A DNA stretch of 64,000 bases from an uncultured Prevotellaceae bacterium (GTDB taxonomy: Bacteria; Bacteroidota; Bacteroidia; Bacteroidales; Bacteroidaceae). The position numbers and the translations under genes were made by a program. Below are positions 8,178 to 17,272 of the stretch, piece by piece; within the stretch, counting starts at the first letter, position 1, and each line of letters opens with the position of its first letter. The notes beneath the pieces were generated by a model that was not told the origin of the DNA, searched no databases, and saw nothing but the letters and a program-made list of their open reading frames with translations. Location: the NCBI GenBank assembly GCA_947305005.1, contig CAMZCM010000002.1:186001-250000 (forward strand), written 5' to 3'.

Positions 8178-9905
8178 CTAAATGACTTCGATACCCTGTT
8201 CCTCGCAGAGTTTCAGGCTGAGCTCTTTCAGCTTGAACTTCTGAATTTTACCAGAACCGGTGAGGGGGAATTCCTTGACGAAGAACACGTATTTGGGAAT
8301 CTTGTAACGGGCAATCTTACCACGACAGAACTCACGAACCTCCTCAGCTTCCATCTTGGCGTCTTCGTAGAGGATGATGAAGGCACCTACTTCTTCACCG
8401 TACTTTTTAGAGGGAACAGCAGCCACCTGAACGTCCTTGATGCCGGGCATGTGGTAGAGGAACTCCTCGATCTCTCGTGGATAGATGTTCTCGCCGCCAC
8501 GGATGATCATATCCTTGATGCGCCCTGTGATGCGGTAGAAACCATTCTCATCCATGATACCCAGATCGCCGGAGTGGAGGAAACCATTCTCGTCAATGAC
8601 CTCAGCGGTGGCGGTGGGGTTTTTATAGTATCCCTTCATGACATTGAAGCCTCGGCAGCACATCTCACCCTGAACGCCGACGGGACATTCCTTGTTGGTC
8701 TCGGGGTCAAGCACCTTGACTTCCACGAAGGGGAAGTCGCGGCCCACAGTGGTGCAGCGCTGTTCGAATGTGTCGTTGAGGCAGGTCTGTGTCATACCAG
8801 GTGAGCTCTCGGTAAGGCCATAGACGCTGGTAATGGTCATATACATCTTCTCGCTGACCTGTTTCATCAACTCTACAGGACAAAGGGAACCTGCCATGAT
8901 GCCTGTGCGCAGGCAGGTGAGGTCGAACATGGAGAACATGGGGTGATTGAGTTCCGCGATGAACATCGTGGGAACACCATAGACCGCTGTGCAGCGTTCC
9001 TTGTGGATGGAAGCCAGCACGAGTAGCGGGTCGAATTTTTCCACCATCACCTCAGTGCAACCGTGGGTAAGGCAGTTCATGGTGGCCAGCACCACGCCAA
9101 AACAGTGGAAAAGCGGCACACAGACACATAATTTGTCGTCTTGCGTGAAGCCCATGTTCTCGCCAGTGAAGTAACCGTCATTAGAAATGTTATAGTGGCT
9201 CAACATGACTCCCTTGGGGAAACCTGTAGTGCCGCTGGTGTACTGCATGTTGCAAACATCGTGGCAGGAGACATTCTTCTTTTTCTCATTAAGCACTTCA
9301 TCCTCGATGTTCAGACCCAGTAGCAGCAGTTCGGCGGTGTTGTACATTCCACGATATTTTTCCATGCCGATGAACACGACGTTTTTCATGTAAGGGAAAC
9401 GCTCGCTATTGAGATGGCCGCGCTCACATGTCTTCAGTTCGGGCAGCATGGTGTATGTCATATCCACGTAGTTGCAGTCCCATGTGCCGTCAGTGATACA
9501 TAGCGTGTGCATATCGGAGTCCTTGCAAAGATACTCGAGCTCGTTTTGCTTGTAGTTGGTATTCACTGTAACTAATACAGCACCAATCTTTGCGGTGGCA
9601 TAGAGGAAAGTAAGCCAGTCGGGCACGTTAGTCGCCCAGATACCTACATTGGAGCCTTTGGTGACACCAATAGCGAGAAGCCCCTTGGCGAGATTATCTA
9701 CACGTTCGTTGAACTGTTTCCAAGTGAAGCGCAGGTCACGATCACTATATACGATGTATTCTTTGTCAGGTGTGGTCTCAGCCCAATATTCGAGCCATTG
9801 ACCGAGGGTGCGCTCATAAAGCGTGTAACCCTCAGAGCCTGTTTCGGCGGGATATGTTCTGTCTGGCAGCGGTCGGCCAGCCATATCTAATTTCACATTA
9901 CTCAT
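8178..9905 (-). CDS. AMP-forming acyl-CoA synthetase (AMP-binding protein)
   Basis: A 575-residue ANL-superfamily enzyme, probably activating a carboxylate such as a fatty acid to its CoA thioester through an acyl-AMP. The ATP-binding P-loop reads [16 protein letters not shown], the A5 region YGLTESSPG, the A7 region [12 protein letters not shown], the hinge A8 region [16 protein letters not shown] and the adenylation Lys lies in LTGSGKIQK near the C-terminus. Length and motif order are normal for medium/long-chain acyl-CoA ligases. It sits between a cupin-type XRE regulator (52 bp upstream) and the double hydrolase (29 bp downstream), so the regulator probably controls it. The substrate cannot be read from sequence. 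Confidence 0.92.
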   Translation of the reverse strand: MSNVKLDMAGRPLPDRTYPAETGSEGYTLYERTLGQWLEYWAETTPDKEYIVYSDRDLRFTWKQFNERVDNLAKGLLAIGVTKGSNVGIWATNVPDWLTFLYATAKIGAVLVTVNTNYKQNELEYLCKDSDMHTLCITDGTWDCNYVDMTYTMLPELKTCERGHLNSERFPYMKNVVFIGMEKYRGMYNTAELLLLGLNIEDEVLNEKKKNVSCHDVCNMQYTSGTTGFPKGVMLSHYNISNDGYFTGENMGFTQDDKLCVCVPLFHCFGVVLATMNCLTHGCTEVMVEKFDPLLVLASIHKERCTAVYGVPTMFIAELNHPMFSMFDLTCLRTGIMAGSLCPVELMKQVSEKMYMTITSVYGLTESSPGMTQTCLNDTFEQRCTTVGRDFPFVEVKVLDPETNKECPVGVQGEMCCRGFNVMKGYYKNPTATAEVIDENGFLHSGDLGIMDENGFYRITGRIKDMIIRGGENIYPREIEEFLYHMPGIKDVQVAAVPSKKYGEEVGAFIILYEDAKMEAEEVREFCRGKIARYKIPKYVFFVKEFPLTGSGKIQKFKLKELSLKLCEEQGIEVI

Positions 9906-9915
9906 TATTCTTGGT

Positions 9916-9947
9916 CGTTATGACGTTATAACGTTATGACGTGATAA
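9916..9947. repeat. Four-unit octamer array (CGTTATGA-type)
   Basis: Four head-to-tail 8-bp units: CGTTATGA, CGTTATAA, CGTTATGA, CGTGATAA. They fill most of the gap between the XRE-cupin stop and the acyl-CoA ligase start. The units contain TTATAA-like half-palindromes, so they could be an operator, or an inert intergenic repeat. Confidence 0.85.
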
Positions 9948-9957
9948 CGGTGGGTCT

Positions 9958-10542
9958 TTAGAACGGGATATAAACTACAGCGAGGATCTTGGCAGCCTTG
10001 CCAACAGCACCATGAACGTGGTGTTTCACGATGGAATCGTAGAAGATGCTGTCGCCCTCTTTCAGTTGGTATTTCTCTTTGCCATATTCGATTTCCACCT
10101 CGCCGCTCATCACGTAGATGAATTCCTCGCCTTCGTGGGCAGAGAGCTTGAACTCTTTCTCCTCTGAGGGTTGAATCTCAATGATGAAAGGCTCCATGTG
10201 GCGACCCGTTTTCTGTTTCGCCAAAGAGTGGTAGATCATGTTGCTGCGTGCTTCGGCTGCATCGTTGGAGAAACTGATGCTACTGGTTGAGTTCTGCTCA
10301 CTGGCGCGACAAACAACAGGCCCTAAGGCATCATTGTCGTCAAGGAACGTGCCGAGGCGCACGCCGAGCGTTCTGGCTATCTTGATCAGAGGACCTAATG
10401 AAGGCAGATACTGATCGTTTTCTATAGAAAGAATCTGGTCTGTTGAAAGACCACTACGTTCTGCAATCTCTTCGATAGAGAGATTCTTGGATTCACGGAT
10501 TCCCTTAATCTTGGAACCGACGATGGATTGTTGCTGAGGCAT
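9958..10542 (-). CDS. XRE-family regulator with C-terminal cupin
   Basis: A 194-residue regulator. I chose the ATG at 10542 (MPQQQSIVGSKIKGIRES) because the longer frame upstream reads through promoter-like sequence and lacks domain content. Residues about 8-62 form an HTH_3 domain (KGIRESKNLSIEEIAERSGL, then LSIENDQYLPSL). Residues about 118-194 form a cupin (HEGEEFIYVMSGEVEIEYG, GDSIFYDSIVKHHVHGA). Such XRE-cupin proteins usually sense a small ligand and control the neighbouring metabolic genes. Here the next genes are an acyl-CoA ligase and a secreted esterase, so a fatty-acid or ester-derived signal is a reasonable inference. A minus-strand -7 box TACCTTTG lies at 10587-10594. Confidence 0.9.
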   Translation of the reverse strand: MPQQQSIVGSKIKGIRESKNLSIEEIAERSGLSTDQILSIENDQYLPSLGPLIKIARTLGVRLGTFLDDNDALGPVVCRASEQNSTSSISFSNDAAEARSNMIYHSLAKQKTGRHMEPFIIEIQPSEEKEFKLSAHEGEEFIYVMSGEVEIEYGKEKYQLKEGDSIFYDSIVKHHVHGAVGKAAKILAVVYIPF

Positions 10543-10586
10543 AAGACTGAAGATAATAGTAAGCTTGTGCTTAAGTTTTGAGGGTG

Positions 10587-10594
10587 CAAAGGTA
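10587..10594 (-). promoter_or_regulatory. Predicted -7 box for the XRE-cupin operon
   Basis: TACCTTTG on the minus strand, 45 bp before the chosen start. It supports the ATG at 10542, because the longer frame would place this box inside the coding region. No clear TTTG -33 partner. Confidence 0.5.
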
Positions 10595-10679
10595 TGAAAA
10601 AAGTTATGGAAAAGCTTCATTTCTGTCAACAAAATCATCAAAAGCGCAACAGAAAGTAATATATTTGGACGAAAATGTA

Positions 10680-10687
10680 TATCTTTG
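10680..10687 (+). promoter_or_regulatory. Predicted -7 box for the phosphopantetheinyl transferase gene
   Basis: TATCTTTG on plus, 24 bp before the ATG at 10711. It lies just after the alternative start at 10675 and so argues for the shorter protein. Confidence 0.5.
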
Positions 10688-10710
10688 CCGCTGAAAAAAG
10701 ACGCATAACG

Positions 10711-11274
10711 ATGTTGTATTTGAATGACCATCTGATGGATTTCGACCTTGCTGATGCGCTAAAACGCCTGTCGAACCAGCGACGTGAACAGACGCTGAAG
10801 TATAAGTTTGAAATGGGACAGCGCACGTGCGTTGCGGCTTATCTGTTGCTGTGTCAAGGACTAAAAGAAGAATATGGCATCATGGAACCGCCTATCTTTG
10901 ATTTCGGAGAACATGGAAAACCATTTATCGTGGGACATCCGGAAATCCATTTCAACTTGAGCCATTGCAAGGAAGCCGCTATATGTTTTGTAAGCGACCG
11001 GCCTGTAGGTGTAGATGTGGAATCTGTTCGGAAAATCAACGACGCGCTGTTGGCTTATACGATGAACGAGAAGGAATTAGAGCAGATCCGACAAGCCGAA
11101 GATTCAAAACTGGAGTTCGTGCGTCTTTGGACGAAAAAAGAAGCGTTGTTGAAGCTGACAGGACATGGGCTCAACAACGATTTGAAAGAAGTACTCAGTC
11201 GCACAGACATAAACATAGAGACCACCGAGAGTTCTGATGGCCGCTATGTCTATAGTATTTGTCAATATGTGTAG
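10711..11274 (+). CDS. 4'-phosphopantetheinyl transferase superfamily protein
   Basis: A 187-residue cytoplasmic enzyme that moves phosphopantetheine from CoA to a carrier-protein serine. The Mg-binding motif reads VGVDVES (Asp102, Glu104) and the second motif LWTKKEALLKLTG (140-150), with FNLSHCKEAA upstream; these are the three Sfp-type signatures. It is shorter than Sfp but within the range of Bacteroidota homologues. The start at 10711 is preferred over 10675 because a -7 box covers the earlier ATG region. It is divergent from the XRE-cupin/acyl-CoA ligase operon; a link through fatty-acid or aryl-polyene-type synthesis is possible but no synthase is in the window. Confidence 0.88.
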   Translation: MLYLNDHLMDFDLADALKRLSNQRREQTLKYKFEMGQRTCVAAYLLLCQGLKEEYGIMEPPIFDFGEHGKPFIVGHPEIHFNLSHCKEAAICFVSDRPVGVDVESVRKINDALLAYTMNEKELEQIRQAEDSKLEFVRLWTKKEALLKLTGHGLNNDLKEVLSRTDINIETTESSDGRYVYSICQYV

Positions 11275-11283
11275 CTTGAAGGA

Positions 11284-11622
11284 TTAATCCTCGTTGCTGT
11301 GATGGTGATGATGGTGATGATGGTGAGATGATTTGTGGTCACTGGAAGGACGATGGATAATATGAATCCTATGTTCCTTAGAGGTACGCATATATCCCAT
11401 CTCATGCAATAGCTTAATCAGGGCATAGCGCAAAAAACACCATATAAAATAAGTAATCACTGTTCCACCCATCGCAAAAATGAACAGGGCAATACCTTCT
11501 AAAGGTTCACATTTGTAATGAGCATAGCAATAAACAGCACCGGCAAGGAAAAGTAAAGTAAAGAGGATGAGATAGATGATCTCCTTGCGAAGCCTAGGGC
11601 TTGGAATGTAGATGTAAGGCAT
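11284..11622 (-). CDS. Small two-helix membrane protein with polyhistidine tail
   Basis: A 112-residue protein with a basic N-terminus (YIPSPRLRKEI), two predicted membrane helices (about 14-35 and 44-72), then a soluble tail that ends in SSHHHHHHHHHSNED. Nine consecutive histidines are encoded, after two further His-rich spots (HRIHIIHRPSSDH). A metal-binding tail is plausible but not shown. It lies 38 bp after obgE on the same strand and converges with the phosphopantetheinyl transferase gene with only 9 bp between. I do not recognise the family. Confidence 0.75.
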   Translation of the reverse strand: MPYIYIPSPRLRKEIIYLILFTLLFLAGAVYCYAHYKCEPLEGIALFIFAMGGTVITYFIWCFLRYALIKLLHEMGYMRTSKEHRIHIIHRPSSDHKSSHHHHHHHHHSNED

Positions 11623-11660
11623 AGCTTTAAATGATTTTTATAGTTGTTGATGATTTAGTT

Positions 11661-12830
11661 TTATTCTATATCAATAATTTCCATTTCCTCTAGATCTTCC
11701 ATGTCATCTAACACTTCGATATTGTCATCATCGAGGATGAAGAGGTCTCCGTCCTCACCTTGTGCTTCAAGCTCGTCTTGAAGCAAAGTAATCTCTTTGT
11801 CCCGATGGACGAAAGCGGAACTATGCATGGCTTGACGGTCAGTAGTGTCAAGTTGTTGCCACAGCAGGTCTTTAAGTTCTGTGAGGTGGAAGCCTGTGAC
11901 GGCCGAAATGAAGAGGTGGGGAAGATCGCTGGGTAAGTCGGCACTGAGCATCTGGATAAGCTCATCGTCAAGCAGATCGGCTTTGGTGATAGCCAGTACA
12001 CGTTGCTTATCCAATAATTCAGGGTTGTAGGTGGTAAGTTCGTTCAGGAGTACCTCATAGTCACGACGTATATCATCAGTGTCTCCAGGAATCATGAACA
12101 ATAATAGGGCGTTGCGTTCAATATGACGGAGAAAACGAAGCCCGAGGCCCTTGCCCTCGCTGGCACCCTCAATGATACCTGGGATATCGGCCATCACGAA
12201 CGAACGGTTGTCACGGTAGCTGACCACGCCCACGGAAGGCTCCAGCGTTGTGAAGGGATAGCCTGCAATCTTGGGATGGGCGGAACTGATGGCATTCACG
12301 AGCGTACTTTTTCCTGCGTTGGGGAAGCCCACGAGTCCGACATCGGCGAGCATCTTCAGTTCCATGATAACAGTCAATTCCTGCATGGGCTCACCTGGTT
12401 GAGCATATCGCGGTGCTTGGTTGGTAGCGGTAGCGAAATGCTTGTTACCCAGACCGCCGCGACCGCCCTTGAGGAGCTGTACTATCTGTCCATCCTCGGT
12501 GACATCGCAGAGAAAACGTCCGGTTTCAGCGTCATAGACAACAGTTCCACAGGGTACATCGATATAACGGTCCTCTCCATCAGCACCGTGCGAACCGCTT
12601 TTGCCGCCGTTTCCGCCATGCCCTGCAAAGACATGACGCTCAAAGCGTAGGTGTAGCAGCGTCCAATAGTTGCGGTTGCCACGCAGATAGACGTGGCCGC
12701 CACGACCACCATCTCCGCCGTCAGGTCCTCCGTTGGGTACATATTTGGCGCGATGCATGTGCATGGAACCACGACCTCCCTTACCAGAGCGACAGATGAT
12801 TTTGACGTAATCTATGAAGTTTGTTTCCAT
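11661..12830 (-). CDS. obgE: Obg-family GTPase
   Basis: A 389-residue ribosome-associated GTPase involved in 50S maturation and stress signalling. The glycine-rich Obg fold is clear (about 1-158, [37 protein letters not shown]). The G domain follows with G1 [10 protein letters not shown]3 [10 protein letters not shown]4 TKAD and G5-like ISAVTG. The C-terminus ends in an acidic tail ([12 protein letters not shown]), common in Obg proteins. The start ATG overlaps the end of nnr by 19 bp, which implies translational coupling. Confidence 0.96.
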   Translation of the reverse strand: METNFIDYVKIICRSGKGGRGSMHMHRAKYVPNGGPDGGDGGRGGHVYLRGNRNYWTLLHLRFERHVFAGHGGNGGKSGSHGADGEDRYIDVPCGTVVYDAETGRFLCDVTEDGQIVQLLKGGRGGLGNKHFATATNQAPRYAQPGEPMQELTVIMELKMLADVGLVGFPNAGKSTLVNAISSAHPKIAGYPFTTLEPSVGVVSYRDNRSFVMADIPGIIEGASEGKGLGLRFLRHIERNALLLFMIPGDTDDIRRDYEVLLNELTTYNPELLDKQRVLAITKADLLDDELIQMLSADLPSDLPHLFISAVTGFHLTELKDLLWQQLDTTDRQAMHSSAFVHRDKEITLLQDELEAQGEDGDLFILDDDNIEVLDDMEDLEEMEIIDIE

Positions 12831-14344
12831 TGTTCTTTCATTTGCTTTAAAGCCTTGGGCAGATAGGTGATGAGATCACTGGCAATGAGACTTGCTTCGC
12901 CCAGTTCCTCAGCCGCAAGATCACCGGCAAGACCATGAAGATAGACGCCGAGCTGCGCGGCTTCTGCAGGAAGATAGCCCTGCGCCAACAGACTTGCGAT
13001 GATGCCCGAAAGCACGTCGCCGCTACCTGCTGTGGCCATACCTGGGTTGCCAGTGGGGTTAAAGAGCACATCACCAGTAGGAGTGCAAATCTGTGTGTAA
13101 TGACCTTTTACGATGACAAAAATGCCGTGGGTTGCAGCCAAATCACGAGCACGATTGAGGCGTTCGTAGCTGTTGTTGCAATGTCCTACGAGACGATCAA
13201 GTTCAGCAGGGTGGGGGGTGAGGATGCTCTCCACGGGGAGCTCCTTGAGCCAGTCGGGGTATTCACCTAAGATGTTGAGCGCATCGGCATCGATGACCAT
13301 AGGGCAGGCGGCCTGACGCAGGTAGGAATGGAGTGCAGATGCTGTATGGCGGTTGGTGCCGATTCCCGGTCCGATAGCTATCGCTTGGTAAATAGAGGCA
13401 TCAATAACAGTGGTGAGCATTTCTGCATCTATGTCAAGCTGGGTGATAGCTTCAGGAACAGCTATCTGCATAATATCCAAACACTCAAAAGGTAGTTGTT
13501 GTGTCACTTTCCCGACTCCCGTACGTAAAGCGGCTCGTGCACAAAGAATGGCAGCACCCATCATGCCTTTATGACCAGTGACACAGAGTACATGACCCAT
13601 TGTACCCTTATGGGCAAAACGTGGACGCGGACGCAGCAAGGCGCGTATTTCAATGGCCTCTGTGATCCAAAAATGGCTCTTGATGTTGTCCAATCCTTCA
13701 CGGCTTAAGCCTATATCAAGGAGCTTAAACTCTCCGACAAACCGCTGGTTCTCGGCAAAAAGAAAGGCGAGTTTGGGAATCTGAATAGAGAGCGTCGCGT
13801 CTGCGCGTATAATAGTAGAGGTGTCGTTGTAGCTGTTGTCTTCACACATCAGTCCCGAAGGAAGATCAATGCTGATAATCTTTGCTTGACTCTGATTGAT
13901 GCGTTTGGTAACGTGGGCGAATCCGCCGCTCAAGGGCTTGCTTAGGCCCGTACCGAAAAGAGCATCGATGACGAGATCCTCAGGACGCAGCTCCGGAAAC
14001 AGCATTTCAGAAGTAATTTCTACCAAAGTTGCAGCTTCGAGTTCACGCAGGCGGTCGCGGTTTGTGAGGCAATTAGGATTCAGTTTATCTGTCACATTCA
14101 GCAGGTACGCTGTCACCATACATCCCGCTTCAGCCAACATACGTGCTACAGCGAGCCCGTCGCCTCCATTTCCACCAGGACCTGCAAATACATATATGTG
14201 CTGTCCGTCAGTGGTATAACGATGAAGAATCTCATCAGTCACCGCACGACTTGCCCGCTCCATAAGATCGATGGAGGCAATAGGCTCATGCTCGATAGTG
14301 AAGAGGTCCAATTCGTGAAATTGTCCGCCTGTGAGAATCTTCAT
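12812..14344 (-). CDS. nnr: Bifunctional NAD(P)H-hydrate epimerase / dehydratase
   Basis: A 510-residue enzyme that repairs hydrated NAD(P)H. The N-terminal YjeF_N epimerase domain (about 1-215) shows [30 protein letters not shown] and SIDLPSGL. The C-terminal ribokinase-like, ADP-dependent dehydratase domain (about 225-505) shows [46 protein letters not shown] and the catalytic GTP-like loop [17 protein letters not shown]. Domain order and length match the usual bacterial fusion. It heads a minus-strand operon with obgE, from a promoter at 14370-14400. Confidence 0.95.
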   Translation of the reverse strand: MKILTGGQFHELDLFTIEHEPIASIDLMERASRAVTDEILHRYTTDGQHIYVFAGPGGNGGDGLAVARMLAEAGCMVTAYLLNVTDKLNPNCLTNRDRLRELEAATLVEITSEMLFPELRPEDLVIDALFGTGLSKPLSGGFAHVTKRINQSQAKIISIDLPSGLMCEDNSYNDTSTIIRADATLSIQIPKLAFLFAENQRFVGEFKLLDIGLSREGLDNIKSHFWITEAIEIRALLRPRPRFAHKGTMGHVLCVTGHKGMMGAAILCARAALRTGVGKVTQQLPFECLDIMQIAVPEAITQLDIDAEMLTTVIDASIYQAIAIGPGIGTNRHTASALHSYLRQAACPMVIDADALNILGEYPDWLKELPVESILTPHPAELDRLVGHCNNSYERLNRARDLAATHGIFVIVKGHYTQICTPTGDVLFNPTGNPGMATAGSGDVLSGIIASLLAQGYLPAEAAQLGVYLHGLAGDLAAEELGEASLIASDLITYLPKALKQMKEQWKQTS

Positions 14345-14369
14345 TTGTATCTTTTTCTATATTTCGGTG

Positions 14370-14400
14370 CAAAAATACGGTAATAGATGCGAAAAACAAA
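14370..14400 (-). promoter_or_regulatory. Predicted promoter of nnr-obgE (TTTG-N19-TATTTTTG)
   Basis: Minus strand: -33 box TTTG at 14400-14397, 19-bp spacer, -7 box TATTTTTG at 14377-14370. The nnr ATG is 26 bp downstream. Spacing fits the Bacteroidota primary-sigma consensus. Confidence 0.65.
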
Positions 14401-14410
14401 ATAAATTGTA

Positions 14411-14418
14411 TAATTTTG
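14411..14418 (+). promoter_or_regulatory. Predicted -7 box for hpt
   Basis: TAATTTTG on plus, 40 bp before the hpt ATG, divergent from the nnr promoter. No clear -33 box. Confidence 0.45.
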
Positions 14419-14457
14419 CGGTCGAAAATCATTTCTTGAAACTATAAGAAGATTGAA

Positions 14458-14994
14458 ATGGAACACTTGCAAGTAAAAGATAAGACTTTTGTCATCAGTA
14501 TTCCTGAAGCAAAGCTCCAGCAGGAAATCCGCCGAGTGGCGGCTGAAATCACCCGTGACATGAATGGTAAAGAACCCTTGTTCTTGCCCGTATTGAACGG
14601 AGCTTTTATTTTTGCGGCAGACTTGTTGCGCGAAGTGAATATTCCCTGTGAAGTAAGTTTTATCAAACTTGCCAGCTATCAGGGGACACATTCTACAGGA
14701 ACCATCCGTGAAGTCATAGGATTGGCTAAGGATATTACGGATCGTCATGTGGTGATTGTAGAAGATATCATTGATTCAGGACTGACAATGGCACATATGA
14801 TTGAGACATTGGAAAAACAGAATCCAGCCAGTATTTCCGTTTGCTCTCTGCTAGTAAAACCAGATGCACTCAAGGTGCAAATACCCATACACTACCGCTG
14901 TATGGATATCCCCAATGACTTTATTGTAGGCTTTGGTCTTGATTATGACGGATTCGGTCGCAATATAAGGAATATATATACCTTGAAGAAGTAA
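14458..14994 (+). CDS. hpt: Hypoxanthine phosphoribosyltransferase
   Basis: A 178-residue purine-salvage enzyme that makes IMP or GMP from hypoxanthine or guanine and PRPP. The PRPP-binding motif is VVIVEDIIDSGLTM with the paired acidic residues (Glu-Asp), the PPi loop region is VLNGAFIFAADLLR, and the base-binding end is IPNDFIVGFGLDYDGFGRNI. Length is standard. It is followed by adk after 41 bp, which suggests a nucleotide-metabolism operon. Confidence 0.95.
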   Translation: MEHLQVKDKTFVISIPEAKLQQEIRRVAAEITRDMNGKEPLFLPVLNGAFIFAADLLREVNIPCEVSFIKLASYQGTHSTGTIREVIGLAKDITDRHVVIVEDIIDSGLTMAHMIETLEKQNPASISVCSLLVKPDALKVQIPIHYRCMDIPNDFIVGFGLDYDGFGRNIRNIYTLKK

Positions 14995-15035
14995 ATTAAT
15001 AATTGTCAAATCGATGTAAAATAACATATTCAAAA

Positions 15036-15620
15036 ATGAAGAACATTATTATTTTTGGTGCTCCTGGATCAGGAAAAGGAACATATAGTGAGGAAATTGT
15101 GAATCGCTATGGGATGGGACATATCTCTACTGGAGATGTTTTGCGTGCTGAAATAAAGGGCGGTACGGAACTGGGAAAGATTGCTCAGGGCTATATTGAT
15201 AACGGACAACTGATCCCAGACGAGCTGATGATAGATATTTTGGCTAGTAAGTATGATAGTCTGTCTGGTGGCAATGGCGTTATCTTCGATGGATTCCCGC
15301 GTACCATTGCGCAGGCTGAGGCCTTGAAAAAAATGTTGGCAGAGCGTGGTCATGAATTAGGTATGATGATAGAACTGATTGTCAGTGAAGAAGTGCTGAT
15401 GGCTCGTCTGCTTCGTCGTGCAGAACTTGAAGGACGTGCTGATGATAATGAAGAGACGATCCGTAAGCGTTTCGCCGTTTATCATAGCCAGACTGAGCCT
15501 CTCTCCAAATGGTTTGCAGCTGAAGGTATTCGCCATACTTTTGACTGGGGCGTCTGCAAAACAAAAGAAGGAATGCTGGAGGCTATCTTTGCTGAAATAG
15601 AGAAAGAGAATAATGTATAA
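15036..15620 (+). CDS. adk: Adenylate kinase
   Basis: A 194-residue kinase that equilibrates AMP, ADP and ATP. I chose ATG 15036 because the P-loop protein normally begins MKNIIIFGAPGSGKGT. The AMP-binding STGDVLRAEI and DGFPRTIAQAEAL motifs and RLLRRAELEGRADD are visible. The LID is the short type without a zinc-binding insert, as in many Bacteroidota. It lies 41 bp after hpt and 9 bp before a DUF4831 gene. Confidence 0.96.
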   Translation: MKNIIIFGAPGSGKGTYSEEIVNRYGMGHISTGDVLRAEIKGGTELGKIAQGYIDNGQLIPDELMIDILASKYDSLSGGNGVIFDGFPRTIAQAEALKKMLAERGHELGMMIELIVSEEVLMARLLRRAELEGRADDNEETIRKRFAVYHSQTEPLSKWFAAEGIRHTFDWGVCKTKEGMLEAIFAEIEKENNV

Positions 15621-15629
15621 GTTTTGATC

Positions 15630-16706
15630 ATGAAACGTTTAAATACTTTTGTCTGTTGTCTGTTCGGACTTTTACTGCCTTGCGCAGCTCAAACGGAAGT
15701 AGCTCCGTTTCGACCGGGCGTGACTTTGGAAGGTGTTAATTACTTTCTACCCAAAACCATCTTCGAGATTGTTCTGACAACGGAGAAAACAGTGACAAAA
15801 CCAGGTGAGTTTGCAGCGTATGCAGACCGTTTCTTGCGTAGAAAAGATGTGCCGACAGAAGAATCTACGCAATGGACAATTAAGAATGTATCGTTGCTGG
15901 CGTATGGTGTGCCTGATTCGTCAAAAGCATATACCATTCAGCTCAAGCCCAAAACGTCAGCTCCTTTAGTGAGCTTGACGGATGACGGTTTACTGTTGGG
16001 CGTGAACAAACAAGTGCTACCCGAAGCTATTCCGGCATTACCCAAAGGCGCTCCTGCTCCCAAACCAGTGAACGGACATGATTTCATGACACGTGAGATA
16101 CTGACTGCAGGAAGTACGGCTAAGATGGCACAGCTTACTGCTGAGGAGATTTATGATTTGCGCGAGAGCCGTAATGCGCTTATCCGAGGTGAGGCCGATA
16201 ACATGCCGAAGGATGGTGCCCAACTCAAGTTGATGTTAGATAATATTGACCAACAGATAACGGCTTTGGAGTCTTTGTTCAAAGGGCAGACGCTTACTAG
16301 TACAGAGATATTGAGCTTTGATTTTGAGCCTGCAGACGATATTGACGAGAATGGTACAAAACAAATGCTATGTCGTTTCTCTCACCGTTTAGGACTGGTT
16401 GATAATGACGATCTCAGTGGAGAACCTCTTTGGATTACTATTAAACCTTTAGGCACATTCCCAGAGTCGTATGAAGATGAGGCTGTGTCAAAAAAGAAAT
16501 CCAAAATGGAACAAGGACTGTTTGTCAATCAACCGCGTCGTGCTCAGGTAAATATTGTTTCTGCTGCCCAAACACTCTTGACAACAGAGGTACCTATTGC
16601 TCAAATTGGAACAACAGAAATCCTTTCCAGTGTCCTGTTTAATAAGAAGATGGAGACGCGTGTAACTATCCATCAGCAGACGGGTAGTGTGAAAGAGATA
16701 GAGTAG
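15630..16706 (+). CDS. DUF4831-family secreted protein
   Basis: A 358-residue protein with signal peptide MKRLNTFVCCLFGLLLPCAA and no membrane anchor after it. The ATG at 15630 is preferred; the open frame also contains a TTG at 15624. The beginning VTLEGVNYFLPKTIFEIVLT and SVLFNKKMETRVTIHQQTG near the end match what I recall of the DUF4831 family, a Bacteroidota-restricted family of unknown function. It starts 9 bp after adk, probably in the same transcript. Its stop codon overlaps the first copy of a 14-bp sequence that recurs at the 3' end of ssrA. Confidence 0.82.
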   Translation: MKRLNTFVCCLFGLLLPCAAQTEVAPFRPGVTLEGVNYFLPKTIFEIVLTTEKTVTKPGEFAAYADRFLRRKDVPTEESTQWTIKNVSLLAYGVPDSSKAYTIQLKPKTSAPLVSLTDDGLLLGVNKQVLPEAIPALPKGAPAPKPVNGHDFMTREILTAGSTAKMAQLTAEEIYDLRESRNALIRGEADNMPKDGAQLKLMLDNIDQQITALESLFKGQTLTSTEILSFDFEPADDIDENGTKQMLCRFSHRLGLVDNDDLSGEPLWITIKPLGTFPESYEDEAVSKKKSKMEQGLFVNQPRRAQVNIVSAAQTLLTTEVPIAQIGTTEILSSVLFNKKMETRVTIHQQTGSVKEIE

Positions 16707-16719
16707 TGGAGCTGGAGGG
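16706..16719. repeat. Duplicate of the ssrA 3' end (possible att-site scar)
   Basis: GTGGAGCTGGAGGG here is identical to 16851-16864, which is the 3' end of the tmRNA gene. The copies are direct and 145 bp apart. tmRNA 3' ends are common integrase targets, so this may be an att-like duplication. Confidence 0.6.
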
Positions 16720-16850
16720 TGGCATCGAAGGAAACGACTGAGTGTCGTTTTCAAAGATGACTTCTCAATGCTCGATAAGTGCAAGATAGGTTTATCCTAA
16801 TCGTAGCACTTAGCGAAAAGCATGTGAGGATTTATCTCCGCGAAAATGAT
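16720..16850. other. Spacer between the ssrA-end repeats
   Basis: No credible gene. It holds a small hairpin around 16731-16750 (AAACGAC / GTCGTTT) and an interrupted inverted repeat AAGTGC...GCACTT at 16777-16811 with an inner ATAGG/CCTA pairing. Either could be a terminator for the flanking genes or a leftover recombination site. Confidence 0.5.
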
Positions 16851-16851
16851 G

Positions 16852-17246
16852 TGGAGCTGGAGGGAATTGAACCCTCGTCCAAACAGGGAAATCCTGTGCT
16901 TTCTACACGCTTATTCCAGCCTTCAGTTTTCGAGCGCGGACAAGACCTGGACCACCAATTCGCGCCTTAGCCTCTAAAACTTCACTGTGGTTGCGAGGCC
17001 GACCACAGCTATCCCCAAGGTTGCTGCACCACTGAACCAGAGCACTTTGGGGCGTAGTCTCTGAGTGATGTCCCGTCTCAGCACCTGGTGCCGAGATAAG
17101 CCGATCTACTATACTTCAATCAAGCAGCGAGAGCGTAAGTGTTTTCGCCAGATAATAGTTGGAGACCATAGATTAAAGAGAGCGATCAGCGACCCTCTGC
17201 GTGCTTACACAACATCTCGTCCTGCTGTCAAATCCATGTCAGCCCC
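16852..17246 (-). ncRNA. ssrA: Transfer-messenger RNA (tmRNA)
   Basis: Minus strand, about 395 nt, the RNA that rescues stalled ribosomes with SmpB. The 5' end reads GGGGCTGACATGGATTTGAC and pairs with the 3' CAGCTCC to form the acceptor stem; the T-arm GGTTCAATTCC is visible just before the 3' end. CCA is not fully encoded. The tag frame at 17149-17120 reads GGC GAA AAC ACT TAC GCT CTC GCT GCT TGA, that is GENTYALAA and stop. The rest can form the pseudoknot-rich region. A full promoter is present upstream. Ends are set from the acceptor pairing and could be off by a few bases. Confidence 0.95.
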
Positions 17247-17272
17247 AGATGATTGTTTGCTTAGATTGGGCG

